NCBI GenBank assembly: GCA_910578615.1
Contig: CAJTRI010000005.1
Location: forward strand, 51,175 to 115,174
DNA: 64,000 bases
DNA from: an uncultured Duncaniella sp.
Lineage (GTDB): Bacteria > Bacteroidota > Bacteroidia > Bacteroidales > Muribaculaceae
Reading direction: 5' to 3'
The notes under the pieces were generated by a model that was not told the origin of the DNA, did not search any database, and saw only the letters and a program-made list of their open reading frames with translations. Shown piece by piece: positions 26,581 through 33,917 of this stretch (positions are counted from its first letter, which is position 1; each line of letters begins with the position of its first letter). The position numbers were made by a program, and so were the translations under genes.

Positions 26581-27859
26581 AATCTACATTTGAATTATTG
26601 GCCAACTTCTTAACCCTTGACCGAGAAACTTTATGGAACAGTATTGCAACTGCAACTGTGACAAGCAATTCCAAATTTCCATTTATAAGCCCCCATGGAT
26701 ATTGAAAAAATCCAAGTGAGATAGAAAGAACTATGTAATAAATCAAGTACTGGGAAAAGGTAAATGTACCGTTTCGGATTCTCAGAGAACGTGTGAAGAA
26801 GAAAGCACACACCGAAAATATTATTATTGTAATGAACGGCCCATAATCAAGACAGAAGTCACCCACATATGTAGAAAATATCGACTCATTCATTTTCATA
26901 TGTCTATATTTCCACAATCTATCTTTCGAAGAAATCAACCCATTCAGTCCCAAAAGATACTTATAGGTTCCTGCTGTGAAATTTCCTTCTCGGGTTCCAT
27001 TGGCATCAAGCGCATGGTTATTGAAGTGCAGAGCCCCCTCCGAGACGTATCGCTCTATAAACATGTAAGTTGTCCGGCCATCGCCACCACTTCTACTTAA
27101 TGTTAACGCTGAAAATGGAATTAATATCAATGCACCGGCTAAGATTGCAAAAAACTTTAATTTGCGTTTAGTTTTATCTGAGTAAAAATGAAGAAAAAAG
27201 ATAAATAAGAAGAATGATACTATAACGAACTTTCCCGCCGCATATCTTGATCCGTTCAGTAAGCCCAATATAGGAGTTGTAAACGCACTGACTGCAAGTC
27301 CTAAAACCATCCAGAGACTAAACTTCCGACTGTAAACGGCATAAAAGAAGAATGGCAAAGACAATCCGATAGACGAATTAACAATCACAGAAACAAAGTC
27401 TCCTTGCGATCTATGTTGAGATGAGCGTGTTCGCATCTCTGAATAGGCCTCTTGTCCGAAGTCAGATGAAAATATCAATTCGAAGAGCCTTTCTTGTACA
27501 TTTGTCAACAGAGTTGGCAATCGGAATAAAAAACATGCCAATATAAAACAACTGCAATAAATGAACCACTTACGGTTCACAACAATCCTCTTTATTTTAT
27601 TCTCATCAGTTCTCAATATCGGACTTGAGAATAAAAGCATACTTCCGAAAAGATATATAAACGGGAATAATGTCAGATCATCAAATAAATAACGATATTC
27701 AGGGCTGCAAAAAAGATGAGCTGAACATATCGCAATCATAGTATAAGTAGATAGCAATACCCCTCGGACACCGAAGTTCTTATGTGTAATTCTGTATAAT
27801 ATCAAAGCGATAATCCACAAACAACAGTATATGTTGAGATAAAAAATGTTATAGACCAT
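26540..27859 (-). CDS. wzy: O-antigen/capsule polymerase-like membrane protein
   Basis: 439 residues with about ten to twelve predicted transmembrane segments and a large polar periplasmic loop (~265-330, including SRSGGDGRTTYMFIERYV), the layout of oligosaccharide repeat-unit polymerases. Wzy joins lipid-linked repeat units on the periplasmic face. Sequence conservation in the family is low, so the call rests on topology and on its place between the flippase and glycosyltransferases. AT-rich coding sequence compared with ugd. The tail (KKLANNSNVDYESPS) overlaps the next gene by 41 nt. Confidence 0.75.
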   Translation of the reverse strand: MVYNIFYLNIYCCLWIIALILYRITHKNFGVRGVLLSTYTMIAICSAHLFCSPEYRYLFDDLTLFPFIYLFGSMLLFSSPILRTDENKIKRIVVNRKWFIYCSCFILACFLFRLPTLLTNVQERLFELIFSSDFGQEAYSEMRTRSSQHRSQGDFVSVIVNSSIGLSLPFFFYAVYSRKFSLWMVLGLAVSAFTTPILGLLNGSRYAAGKFVIVSFFLFIFFLHFYSDKTKRKLKFFAILAGALILIPFSALTLSRSGGDGRTTYMFIERYVSEGALHFNNHALDANGTREGNFTAGTYKYLLGLNGLISSKDRLWKYRHMKMNESIFSTYVGDFCLDYGPFITIIIFSVCAFFFTRSLRIRNGTFTFSQYLIYYIVLSISLGFFQYPWGLINGNLELLVTVAVAILFHKVSRSRVKKLANNSNVDYESPSCQCNNPQL

Positions 27860-27874
27860 GACAATTTTTCAGGA

Positions 27875-29404
27875 TTACCTTTTTTGAAAAGACAGAATTT
27901 TTGATTTGATCATATGCCTCTGAGATGAAGATAGAAACAAGTACCACACAGACAATCCGTAAATTATAAAAAATGACGGTACGGTTATAAGTACCTGCGT
28001 AATACCATTATCCAAGATGTCTGCGGATTTTATGAAATGCCATAACATCATAAATACAGGTATCAACAATGCCGTTGAAAAATACATTCCCAGAATCGAT
28101 CGGCACAAACTCAACCCCAGTCTTGACCTCACATATAGAATCCTTGAAAGATTTACAATATTCTCAGTGATAATCTTGACTATAATGGCCCATATGACAG
28201 GCAAACCAATATAGAAACAGATGTAGGCCAGAATTATATTCATTAGGATAAGACACGAATATACAATCTGATATGTCCTTATATTGCCTGATGCATATAT
28301 GGACGCCTCTATCGGCCCTGAATATGACACAAACAAAAGATATATGAGTGTAAGGGTCACAAACCTTACTGATTCGGGAGGTATATTGCTACCAAGCCAT
28401 AATCCAAGCACATATTCCAGATTCATAATCAATGGAAAGGTCACAGCAAACATAATAAGGAACGAGAATTTGCTGACATTTAAGACCAGATAGCCGGTTC
28501 TATCCAGTTCTCCGACCGAAAAGCTTTTTACAATCTGTGGATTTGCCGCTTTTTGAAAATTTACAATTATATTGTATATAGCGCTGTTGACCTGCATGGC
28601 TATACCGTATGTGGCATTATATGCCACATTGAAAAAGATATTTATTACTATCGGTATACCTTGGTTAGAAGTCATGGCCGCACCGGCTCCAAGCAGGTTC
28701 CATCCTGAGAATGTCCCTATTTCCCTGACCAATGACTTGTCATATACAGGTTTTAGTTTCGTACATGAGATATGCTTGGTACAATACAGTATGAAGACTA
28801 TAAGAATGGTTGTCGCAGAGATTAGATTGAGTGCGCCGTAAAGAACCAGATTATTTTCTATAAAGCTGAATTTGAGTATAAACGCAATCCCTAACAGAAG
28901 AAAGGCTTCGACTATACATATTGCTGCATAGAACGACATACGTTCATAGGCTATAAGAGCTGATTCATATGGCATTCTTATAATATTGACAAGAAGTGTG
29001 AGCGAGGAGAACTGGAACAACCAGTTAACGGAGGATATCTGTGAGGCCGGAAAGTTGATCTTATTGTTTAAAAACCACAACCCGATTGTTTCAAGCGCCA
29101 ATAATATCACAACCCCGGTGGTGATGAATAGAAGAAGCGACGTGTTGAATATTCGGTTCAATCTTTGACCACCCTTTCCCATGTCAAAGTTGAGAAATCT
29201 CTGAGTGGCGGTTATAAGCGGAGAACTTACGAACTGAAAAGCGATTACAAAGGCTGCCACCACATTCCACACCCCATAGTCTTCTATACCAAGCACGTCA
29301 AGCAATACACGCGATGTGTAAAGCTTGACAAGCATGATTATACCCATCCTGAAATATAGGAACAGGGTGTTTCTCGCTATACGCTTGTTATCCTCGGACG
29401 GCAT
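27875..29404 (-). CDS. wzx: Polysaccharide flippase (Wzx-like, MOP superfamily)
   Basis: 509 residues, about 12-14 transmembrane segments, no large soluble domain. The N-terminus (DNKRIARNTLFLYFRMGIIM) and the motif YTSRVLLDVLGIEDYGVWNVV are typical of Bacteroides oligosaccharide flippases, which move undecaprenyl-PP-linked repeat units across the inner membrane. The ATG at 29404 was preferred to 29416: it gives the familiar start and lies 20 nt after a perfect -7 element. First gene after ugd in the cluster. Confidence 0.88.
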   Translation of the reverse strand: MPSEDNKRIARNTLFLYFRMGIIMLVKLYTSRVLLDVLGIEDYGVWNVVAAFVIAFQFVSSPLITATQRFLNFDMGKGGQRLNRIFNTSLLLFITTGVVILLALETIGLWFLNNKINFPASQISSVNWLFQFSSLTLLVNIIRMPYESALIAYERMSFYAAICIVEAFLLLGIAFILKFSFIENNLVLYGALNLISATTILIVFILYCTKHISCTKLKPVYDKSLVREIGTFSGWNLLGAGAAMTSNQGIPIVINIFFNVAYNATYGIAMQVNSAIYNIIVNFQKAANPQIVKSFSVGELDRTGYLVLNVSKFSFLIMFAVTFPLIMNLEYVLGLWLGSNIPPESVRFVTLTLIYLLFVSYSGPIEASIYASGNIRTYQIVYSCLILMNIILAYICFYIGLPVIWAIIVKIITENIVNLSRILYVRSRLGLSLCRSILGMYFSTALLIPVFMMLWHFIKSADILDNGITQVLITVPSFFIIYGLSVWYLFLSSSQRHMIKSKILSFQKR

Positions 29405-29423
29405 GTTCAATAACAATCGGAAG

Positions 29424-29431
29424 CAAAGTTA
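29424..29431 (-). promoter_or_regulatory. -7 element upstream of the flippase gene
   Basis: Minus-strand TAACTTTG (29431-29424), an exact -7 match, in the 39-nt gap between ugd and wzx. No good TTTG at the -33 distance, which would lie inside ugd. It could give the nine downstream genes a transcript independent of ugd, with a leader of about 14 nt. Confidence 0.45.
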
Positions 29432-29443
29432 TTTATGATATAT

Positions 29444-30763
29444 TCAGTCCCTCTCGAACAGGTCTCGTGTGTATACCTTTTCGGCAACGTCGGCAAGCTC
29501 GGGAGAGGTGCGGTTGGCCAGGATGGCGCGGGAGAGGCGCTTGAACTCGGCAAGGTCGTTGACCACCCTGCTGCCGAAGAAGGTGGAGCCGTCTTCAAGG
29601 GTCGGTTCATAGATGACCACGGTGGCACCCTTGGCCTTGATGCGCTTCATCACGCCCTGTATGGAGGACTGGCGGAAGTTGTCGGAGTTGGACTTCATCG
29701 TCAGGCGGTACACCCCGATGACGCATTCCTGCTCCGGGGCGGTGCCGTAGGAGTTGTGGGCGCTGTAATTATAGTAGCCGGCCATCTTCAAGACCTGGTC
29801 GGCTATGAAGTCCTTGCGGGTGCGGTTGCTCTCGACTATGGCCGTCATCATGTTCTGGGGGACGTCGGCGTAGTTGGCAAGGAGCTGCTTGGTGTCCTTG
29901 GGCAGGCAGTAGCCGCCGTAGCCGAAGGAGGGGTTGTTGTAGTGGCTGCCTATGCGGGGGTCGAGGCCTATGCCGCGGATTATGGCCTGGGGGTCGAGCC
30001 CCTTGACCTCGGCGTAGGTGTCAAGCTCGTTGAAGTAGCTGACGCGGAGGGCCAGATAGGTGTTGGCGAAGAGCTTGACGGCCTCGGCCTCCTTCATGCC
30101 CATGTAGAGGACGGGGATGTCCTCGCGGATGGCGCCCTGGCAGAGGAGGCCGGCGAAGGTGCGGGCCGCCCTGTCGAGCCGGCCGATGTCGGTGAGGCTC
30201 ATTATGGCGTCGTTCTCCACGGCGAAGCGCGGATCCTCCATGACGCGGGGGATGCCGGCGATGATGCGCGAGGGGTAAAGGTTGTCATACAGGGCCTTGC
30301 TCTCGCGGAGGAACTCGGGGAAGAAGAGGAGGTTGAGCCTCCCGGCCCCGCGCGAGGCGTACCTCATGTAGAGCGACCGGCAGTAGCCGACGGGGATGGT
30401 GGACTTTATGACCATCACGGCGTCGGGGTTGACGTCGAGCACGAGGTCTATGACCTCCTCCACGCGCGATGTGTCGAAGTAGTTCCTGACGGGGTCGTAG
30501 TTGGTCGGGGCCGCGATGACCACGAAGTCGGCGTCGCGGTAGGCCGCAGCCCCGTCGAGCGTGGCCGTGAGGTCGAGCGGCTTTTCGGCGAGGTATCTCT
30601 CTATGTACTCGTCCTGTATGGGCGACCTGCGGCGGTTTATGAGTTCAACCTTTTCGGGGATGATGTCGACGGCCGTGACGCGGTTGTGCTGCGCGAGGAG
30701 GGTCGCTATGCTGAGTCCGACGTAGCCGGTTCCGGCAACGGCGATATTGTAACTGTGTGACAT
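29444..30763 (-). CDS. ugd: UDP-glucose/nucleotide-sugar 6-dehydrogenase
   Basis: Oxidises UDP-glucose to UDP-glucuronate (or a related NDP-sugar) with two NAD, supplying an acidic sugar for the polysaccharide. 439 residues. Seen: IAVAGTGYVGLSIATLLAQ (Rossmann, residues 6-24), VVIAAPTNYD, VIKSTIPVGYCR, FFPEFLRESKALYDNLYPSRII, GFGYGGYCLPKDTKQLL with the catalytic Cys, and a C-terminal UDP-binding domain. The ATG at 30763 gives the family start; a longer frame to 30871 would read into the structured leader. Clearly more GC-rich than the polymerase and flippase genes beside it, suggesting a different history from the rest of the cluster. Confidence 0.95.
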   Translation of the reverse strand: MSHSYNIAVAGTGYVGLSIATLLAQHNRVTAVDIIPEKVELINRRRSPIQDEYIERYLAEKPLDLTATLDGAAAYRDADFVVIAAPTNYDPVRNYFDTSRVEEVIDLVLDVNPDAVMVIKSTIPVGYCRSLYMRYASRGAGRLNLLFFPEFLRESKALYDNLYPSRIIAGIPRVMEDPRFAVENDAIMSLTDIGRLDRAARTFAGLLCQGAIREDIPVLYMGMKEAEAVKLFANTYLALRVSYFNELDTYAEVKGLDPQAIIRGIGLDPRIGSHYNNPSFGYGGYCLPKDTKQLLANYADVPQNMMTAIVESNRTRKDFIADQVLKMAGYYNYSAHNSYGTAPEQECVIGVYRLTMKSNSDNFRQSSIQGVMKRIKAKGATVVIYEPTLEDGSTFFGSRVVNDLAEFKRLSRAILANRTSPELADVAEKVYTRDLFERD

Positions 30764-31126
30764 TTTTTTGTGGGTGGAGGTGTTTAAGGTTGTGAAACAA
30801 ATGCCCGTCACAAGACCCGCATGGCTTGTTGGCCTTGCGGTATGGTGAAAAGACCAAGCCTTGGAATGCATCGTGCTGTGGCTTGGACGGGATTGAAGTC
30901 TGTCTGGGATGTTGATATAGTTCTCATTCCCTCCGTTCGGTGTGCGCCTTTATGGCTGGACGGAGGCAATGTCGTCCGGCGGCATGTTATGGGCCTGCTG
31001 GAACGACTTTCGGGATTGGGGCTGTATGTATGCCTTATGTCCCACCCTGAATCCAGTGGCGGAACATTCCCTACGGGGAACCGGCTGCCTGCATTTCAGA
31101 TCTGTGCAGGACTCGTCCGGGTTTCG
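30764..31126 (-). promoter_or_regulatory. Long structured leader of ugd (possible structured RNA)
   Basis: No gene is supported in this stretch. Between the minus-strand promoter and the ugd ATG lie ~360 nt of GC-rich sequence with a chain of short stems: TGTGA/TCACA (30791-30812), CCGCA+GGC/GCC+TGCGG (30817-30840), CCAAGCC/GGCTTGG (30854-30886), CCTCCGT/ACGGAGG (30930-30966), GTCGT/ACGAC (30971-31007), TTCCC/GGGAA (31067-31080, competing with GGAA/TTCC at 31061-31070) and CCTGCA/TGCAGG (31088-31110). No riboswitch class was recognised. Several frames are open through it on both strands, but none has a recognisable product. Confidence 0.5.
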
Positions 31127-31130
31127 GCTG

Positions 31131-31161
31131 CAAAATTAGTAATTTTTTTGTTTTGCGCAAA
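31131..31161 (-). promoter_or_regulatory. Promoter of the ugd/polysaccharide cluster
   Basis: Minus-strand TTTG (31161-31158), 19 nt spacer, TAATTTTG (31138-31131). Full consensus match, overlapping the divergent promoter of the acyltransferase gene (31147-31178). The predicted start near 31125 leaves a ~360-nt leader to ugd. Confidence 0.75.
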
Positions 31162-31178
31162 AAGTTTTTATAATTTTG
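31147..31178 (+). promoter_or_regulatory. Promoter of the acyltransferase gene
   Basis: TTTG (31147-31150), 20 nt spacer, TAATTTTG (31171-31178). The -7 element ends 5 nt before the ATG at 31184, predicting a leaderless or near-leaderless mRNA. The -33 region is interleaved with that of the divergent ugd promoter, so the two should compete for polymerase. Confidence 0.7.
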
Positions 31179-31183
31179 CGGGT

Positions 31184-31894
31184 ATGCTGGTTTTATATAG
31201 AATTTATCAGGTTTTGATCATGTGCCCGCTTGTCGTGGCGGCTACGATTGTTGTGGCTGTGGCTACGGTGGCCGGTTCGGCGCTCGGCTATGGCCGATGG
31301 TGGGGATATTATCCCGAGATTTACTGGGCGCGGTTGTTCTGCTGGCTCAACTTTGTCACGGTGAGTGTCAGGGGGCGGGAGAACATCGATTCTGGGACAT
31401 CGTATGTCTTCGTTGCCAATCATCAGGGAGCGTTTGATATTTTCTCGCTTTTCGGCTGGCTGGGTCATAATTTCAGGTGGATGATGAAGGAGAGTCTGCG
31501 TCGTATCCCGTTTGTGGGATGGGCGTGCAAGGCTTGCGGGCAGATCTTTGTGGATAGTTCGTCGGTGGCTGCGACTCGCCGCACCATGGAGGCTGCCGAG
31601 GCGCAGCTTAGGGGCGGTATGTCGCTCGCTGTGTTTCCCGAGGGTGCCAGGACGTGGGACGGGCGTATGCGCCGTTTCAAGAGGGGAGCTTTCAGACTTG
31701 CCGTGGAGTTCGGTCTGCCTGTTGTGCCGGTCACGATTGACGGCGCGTTTGACGTGCTGCCTCGTTTCAGGTTTCTACCACGTCCGGGCCATATCTCGCT
31801 TACCATACATGAGCCTATACTTCCTCCTGTCGGCGGCCATGATGTCGAGGTGTTGATGGAGGAGAGCCGCCACGCCATAGAGAGCGGTTTTTAG
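31184..31894 (+). CDS. plsC: 1-acyl-sn-glycerol-3-phosphate acyltransferase (PlsC-like)
   Basis: Transfers a second acyl chain to lysophosphatidic acid to give phosphatidic acid; inner-membrane enzyme. 236 residues: one N-terminal transmembrane helix (~12-32), then the acyltransferase domain with the catalytic NHQGAFD (NHX4D, ~72-78), the acceptor motif FPEGAR and VVPVTIDGAF. The start at 31184 (MLVLYRIYQV) matches the usual N-terminus in this order; an in-frame ATG at 31220 is the alternative and would leave a 35-nt leader. The open frame extends upstream to 30821 but that part lies in the ugd leader. Single gene, divergent from ugd. Confidence 0.92.
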   Translation: MLVLYRIYQVLIMCPLVVAATIVVAVATVAGSALGYGRWWGYYPEIYWARLFCWLNFVTVSVRGRENIDSGTSYVFVANHQGAFDIFSLFGWLGHNFRWMMKESLRRIPFVGWACKACGQIFVDSSSVAATRRTMEAAEAQLRGGMSLAVFPEGARTWDGRMRRFKRGAFRLAVEFGLPVVPVTIDGAFDVLPRFRFLPRPGHISLTIHEPILPPVGGHDVEVLMEESRHAIESGF

Positions 31895-31971
31895 TGAACC
31901 GATATAGTAAAAGACAAGACCATAGGGAATATGCCTGTCGGCGTTCGCTATGGTCTTGTTGCTGTTTTATC

Positions 31972-32988
31972 TTACTGAGTGACTTTTGGTTCCGGGCGTA
32001 GGGGGTAGGTGTTTCGATGGTGTTCGAAGGATGAGGGGTCTGAGCGGAGGATGCGGGTATCGGCGATTATATCATACCCGATGGATTGTTCGGTTATGGT
32101 GTCCGGGACAGGGTGGAGGGGGCCGGCATCGGCAATGAGGGGGGTGTCGAGCCGCAGATGACGGCTGATGGCGTCAAGCACCATCTGGGTGGCCCTTATT
32201 TTGCCTTCGCGTGAATATCCGGCGATATGGGGAGTGGCCACACGGGCCATGGAGAGAAGAGTAGGGTCTATGGTCGGTTCTCCTTCCCAGCAGTCTATCC
32301 CCACGTCCGAGATGAGATTGGCACGAAGACCGTCGATGAGTGCCGACGTCTCCGTCACGGCTCCACGGGCGGCGTTGAGGAGTATGGGCTTTCGGCGCAG
32401 GGCGGAGACAAACCTGCTGTCGACCAGATGGCGTGTAGGGTGGGGGCCTTCCGTTGTAAGGGGGGTATGAACGGTGATAATGTCGGCATTGCGCGCTATC
32501 TCGTCAAGGGTACAGAAGCGGTAAGAGGTACACCCGCTCTCTTGCAGAGGGGGATCGTTCACGAGTATTTCCATTCCGAGGCCTTTGGCCCAGCGTATGA
32601 GAAGAGAGCCTACATTTCCTGCACCTATGACACCGAGAGTCCTGCCTGACAGTGTTTTGCCGGGAGGGAGGATTGCTCTGATTGCCGCGAGTACCCACTG
32701 GGCTACCGCCGGTGCGTTGCAGCCGGGTGCGTTGGCCGTGGTGATGTCGTGTGAACGGCAGTAGTCAAGGTCTATGTGGTCTGTGCCTATTGTGGCAGTG
32801 GCTATAAGGGTGCATCGGCTCCCGTCAAGAAGGGCGGCATCGCAGCGTGTGCGTGTGCGTGTGACGAGGATGTCGGCATCTCGGACTTCGGCGCTCGTAA
32901 TCTTGTCGCCCGAGAGAGAGATGACTTCCCCTATCCTGGATAGAGGGGCTGCGATGAATGGAATGTTGCGGTCTATTACTATCTTCAT
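31972..32988 (-). CDS. pdxB: Erythronate-4-phosphate dehydrogenase
   Basis: Oxidises 4-phosphoerythronate in the DXP-dependent pyridoxal 5'-phosphate pathway. 338 residues, D-2-hydroxyacid dehydrogenase fold. Seen: MKIVIDRNIPFI, ATATIGTDHIDLDYC, NAPGCNAPAVAQWVLAAI, the NAD-binding LGVIGAGNVGSLLIRWAKGLG, ILLNAARGAV (catalytic Arg/Glu region), and the GIDCWEGEP and TPHIAGYSREGK catalytic His stretch. The PdxB-type C-terminal dimerisation tail is present. The start at 32988 overlaps the upstream TGA as ATGA; a 33003 start would add five residues. Last gene of the minus-strand operon from cysE. Confidence 0.95.
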   Translation of the reverse strand: MKIVIDRNIPFIAAPLSRIGEVISLSGDKITSAEVRDADILVTRTRTRCDAALLDGSRCTLIATATIGTDHIDLDYCRSHDITTANAPGCNAPAVAQWVLAAIRAILPPGKTLSGRTLGVIGAGNVGSLLIRWAKGLGMEILVNDPPLQESGCTSYRFCTLDEIARNADIITVHTPLTTEGPHPTRHLVDSRFVSALRRKPILLNAARGAVTETSALIDGLRANLISDVGIDCWEGEPTIDPTLLSMARVATPHIAGYSREGKIRATQMVLDAISRHLRLDTPLIADAGPLHPVPDTITEQSIGYDIIADTRILRSDPSSFEHHRNTYPLRPEPKVTQ

Positions 32989-33908
32989 GAGAGGATGCTC
33001 CATATGTATAGTCCGGCATAGCCGGCGATGAGTGAGAGCATGAATATGTAGCCGCGACGGGATGCCGTGGCGCGGAAGAAGTGTCCCACCTGAAAGGCCA
33101 CACAGGCGTTGAGAAGGACTACGTAGGTAGTGAGATTGGTGAAGTTGACGATGGCGAGTGAGCCGGTGGCTATGCCGATGAGGGCAAGGAAGCCGTTGAC
33201 GGCACGGGCACGCGCGTTGAATCCGAGTATACGGATGAGGCTAAGCGAACCAGTGAAGAATCCGATGGTCACGGTAAAGGCCACCGTGGCGAGAAAGGGC
33301 CATATGCCGGGTGTGTGTAAGAGGAGAGACGGCGGGGTGAAGAAGATACGCGGGACGGACGGAATCGGTATGATGCCAAGTCCGAGAACTATCCACCATG
33401 GTGTTAAGATGCCTATGAGGGCGGCTATAATCTTCTTTGGCCTTAATATCCTCATCTGGCCTATCCCTGCTATAAAGACAGGGATGAAGAAGAGGAATGT
33501 CCAGTCAAGCACGGCCCCGGCGCTGAGCATGGCGAAGATGATGAAGATGCGGCGGTCAGAGCGTCTCTCGTTGTAGATGGTAAACATTATCCACATCGCG
33601 GCCATGACTGTCAGTGCAAGCAACGGCGGGACTAATCCTGTGTTGAAGAGGCTGGGGGTGGCGGCACATGAGAAGACGAAGAGACCGGCATAGAAAAGTG
33701 AGGTAGAGCGGAGGAGATTGAACTGTCGGTTGGCGCTGATCATGACGGCGGCAGTGGCAAGGGTTATGAGCAGAGCCGCCCCGGAGAGTGGTGAGAACAG
33801 GCTGATGCCCGGAGCGACCGATACCATCCATACTCCGAGGAGTATGAGCAGCACGGCCACTCCGCGCGAACGAATGACGTTGGTGAGGTGTTTCTCCCTT
33901 CGGGTCAT
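32985..33908 (-). CDS. Polytopic membrane protein of unknown function
   Basis: 307 residues with about nine or ten hydrophobic segments and short loops, nearly throughout the chain; a basic N-terminus (MTRREKHLTNVIRSR) and two basic loops (YNERRSDRR, RPKK) suggest the in-side positions. No catalytic motif recognised. It lies 9 nt after purD and overlaps pdxB by 4 nt, so it is firmly in this operon, but neither neighbour explains it. Not similar to any transporter family I recognise. Confidence 0.75.
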   Translation of the reverse strand: MTRREKHLTNVIRSRGVAVLLILLGVWMVSVAPGISLFSPLSGAALLITLATAAVMISANRQFNLLRSTSLFYAGLFVFSCAATPSLFNTGLVPPLLALTVMAAMWIMFTIYNERRSDRRIFIIFAMLSAGAVLDWTFLFFIPVFIAGIGQMRILRPKKIIAALIGILTPWWIVLGLGIIPIPSVPRIFFTPPSLLLHTPGIWPFLATVAFTVTIGFFTGSLSLIRILGFNARARAVNGFLALIGIATGSLAIVNFTNLTTYVVLLNACVAFQVGHFFRATASRRGYIFMLSLIAGYAGLYIWSILS

Positions 33909-33917
33909 CTGTATGGT

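Noticed and set aside
29435..30760. A 441-codon plus-strand ORF opposite ugd
   Set aside because: It is exactly antisense to a well-conserved enzyme, has a Gly/Val/Asp/Glu-skewed composition from GC-rich antisense codons, and shows no domain. It is a shadow.
30764..31126. TPP or cobalamin riboswitch in the ugd leader
   Set aside because: Isolated phrases resemble parts of these classes (for example GCCACTG), but the ordered core motifs are absent, and ugd is not a plausible target.
30821..31183. Upstream extension of the acyltransferase frame, and a minus-strand extension of the ugd frame to 30871
   Set aside because: Both read through the structured leader and lack family similarity; the conserved N-termini begin at 31184 and 30763, and the plus promoter lies inside the extension.
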